From assembly GCA_902495305.1 (NCBI GenBank), contig CABUWG010000030.1:1-23645 (forward strand): DNA of 23,645 nt, written 5' to 3'. The notes under the pieces are model-generated. The model ran no database searches and had not been told where the DNA came from. It saw only the letters and a list, made by a program, of their open reading frames with translations. Within the stretch, counting starts at the first letter, position 1. Every line of letters begins with the position of its first letter. Made by a program: the position numbers and the translations under genes. Positions 23,551 to 23,645 of this stretch are shown here, one piece after another. This DNA comes from an uncultured Pseudomonadota bacterium (GTDB taxonomy: Bacteria; Pseudomonadota; Alphaproteobacteria; RF32; CAG-239).

Positions 23551-23645
23551 ATGAAGAATATTAACATAAATATGCTACACATGAAACTAAACTCTGCGGT
23601 ATCAGTCTTTGCTGTTGCCGCTGCTTTCTCGGTGCTCCTCCCGCC
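23551..23645 (+). CDS. Start of an exported protein (partial, runs off right edge)
   Basis: ATG 23551 follows a very strong SD, GGGAGGAG (23539-23546). The 31 visible codons give a short polar N-region (MKNININMLHMKLNS) and a hydrophobic core (AVSVFAVAAAFSVLLP), a typical signal peptide. ATG 23581 is an alternative start, giving a more compact signal peptide. The mature protein is outside the window, so its family is unknown. The strong promoter, folded leader and strong SD predict high, possibly regulated, expression of an envelope or secreted protein. Confidence 0.7.
   Translation, partial: MKNININMLHMKLNSAVSVFAVAAAFSVLLP

Noticed and set aside
23364..23564. Open frame across the promoter and leader before the edge gene
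   Set aside because: It starts upstream of the predicted transcription start, passes through the folded leader and lacks an SD.

Overview
The window reads as the chromosome of a flagellated alphaproteobacterium. The evidence is the set of clade-specific genes it carries: an RpoH sigma-32 beside an RluD-type pseudouridine synthase, the division-plane ATPase MipZ, the hybrid cell-cycle kinase CckA directly behind fliQ-fliR-flhB, and a short DnaA-like HdaA with a beta-clamp motif. Base composition is moderate and AT-rich between genes, and many proteins are Lys/Asn-rich. This fits an uncultured host- or gut-associated lineage better than a free-living high-GC one, but the placement is inference.

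Layout. 1-2381 lies on the minus strand: rluD, rpoH with its own terminator, a compact structured RNA of about 165 nt with its own promoter and terminator, and the first codons of a gene leaving the left edge. Overlapping divergent promoters (2386-2441) separate this from a plus-strand block, 2452-9385: a small membrane protein, an acidic unknown protein, a charged unknown protein, two tandem proteins sharing a two-helix membrane domain, and a VirD4/TraG-type type IV coupling ATPase. No other type IV secretion gene is present. A terminator closes the block. It is followed by a strong promoter and a secreted, extremely cysteine-rich repeat protein.

10694-12328 is an accessory patch on the minus strand. 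It holds an AT-rich PD-(D/E)XK nuclease gene broken by one in-frame stop, a block of nested hairpins, a duplicated 3' end of tRNA-His (a possible attachment-site scar), and the tRNA-His gene itself.

12426-22789 is core genome on the plus strand: a D-Ala-D-Ala carboxypeptidase with a SPOR domain translationally joined to mipZ, phosphoglucomutase, an exported GH114-like protein that looks catalytically degenerate, fliQ, fliR, flhB, cckA and hdaA. Several of these genes overlap or nearly touch. Together they link septum/cell-wall work (SPOR carboxypeptidase, MipZ), replication control (HdaA), the CtrA phosphorelay (CckA) and flagellar export.

The right end is unusual. After hdaA comes about 540 bp of almost pure pyrimidine on the plus strand (65 purines counted by hand in 22801-23280). 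It is followed by a near-consensus extended -10 promoter, a strongly folded leader of about 170 nt with mutually exclusive hairpins, and the start of an exported protein cut by the window edge. The observations most worth pursuing are this pyrimidine tract with its leader, the coupling-protein module with its paralogous membrane pair, the cysteine-rich repeat protein, and the tRNA-His structured duplication.
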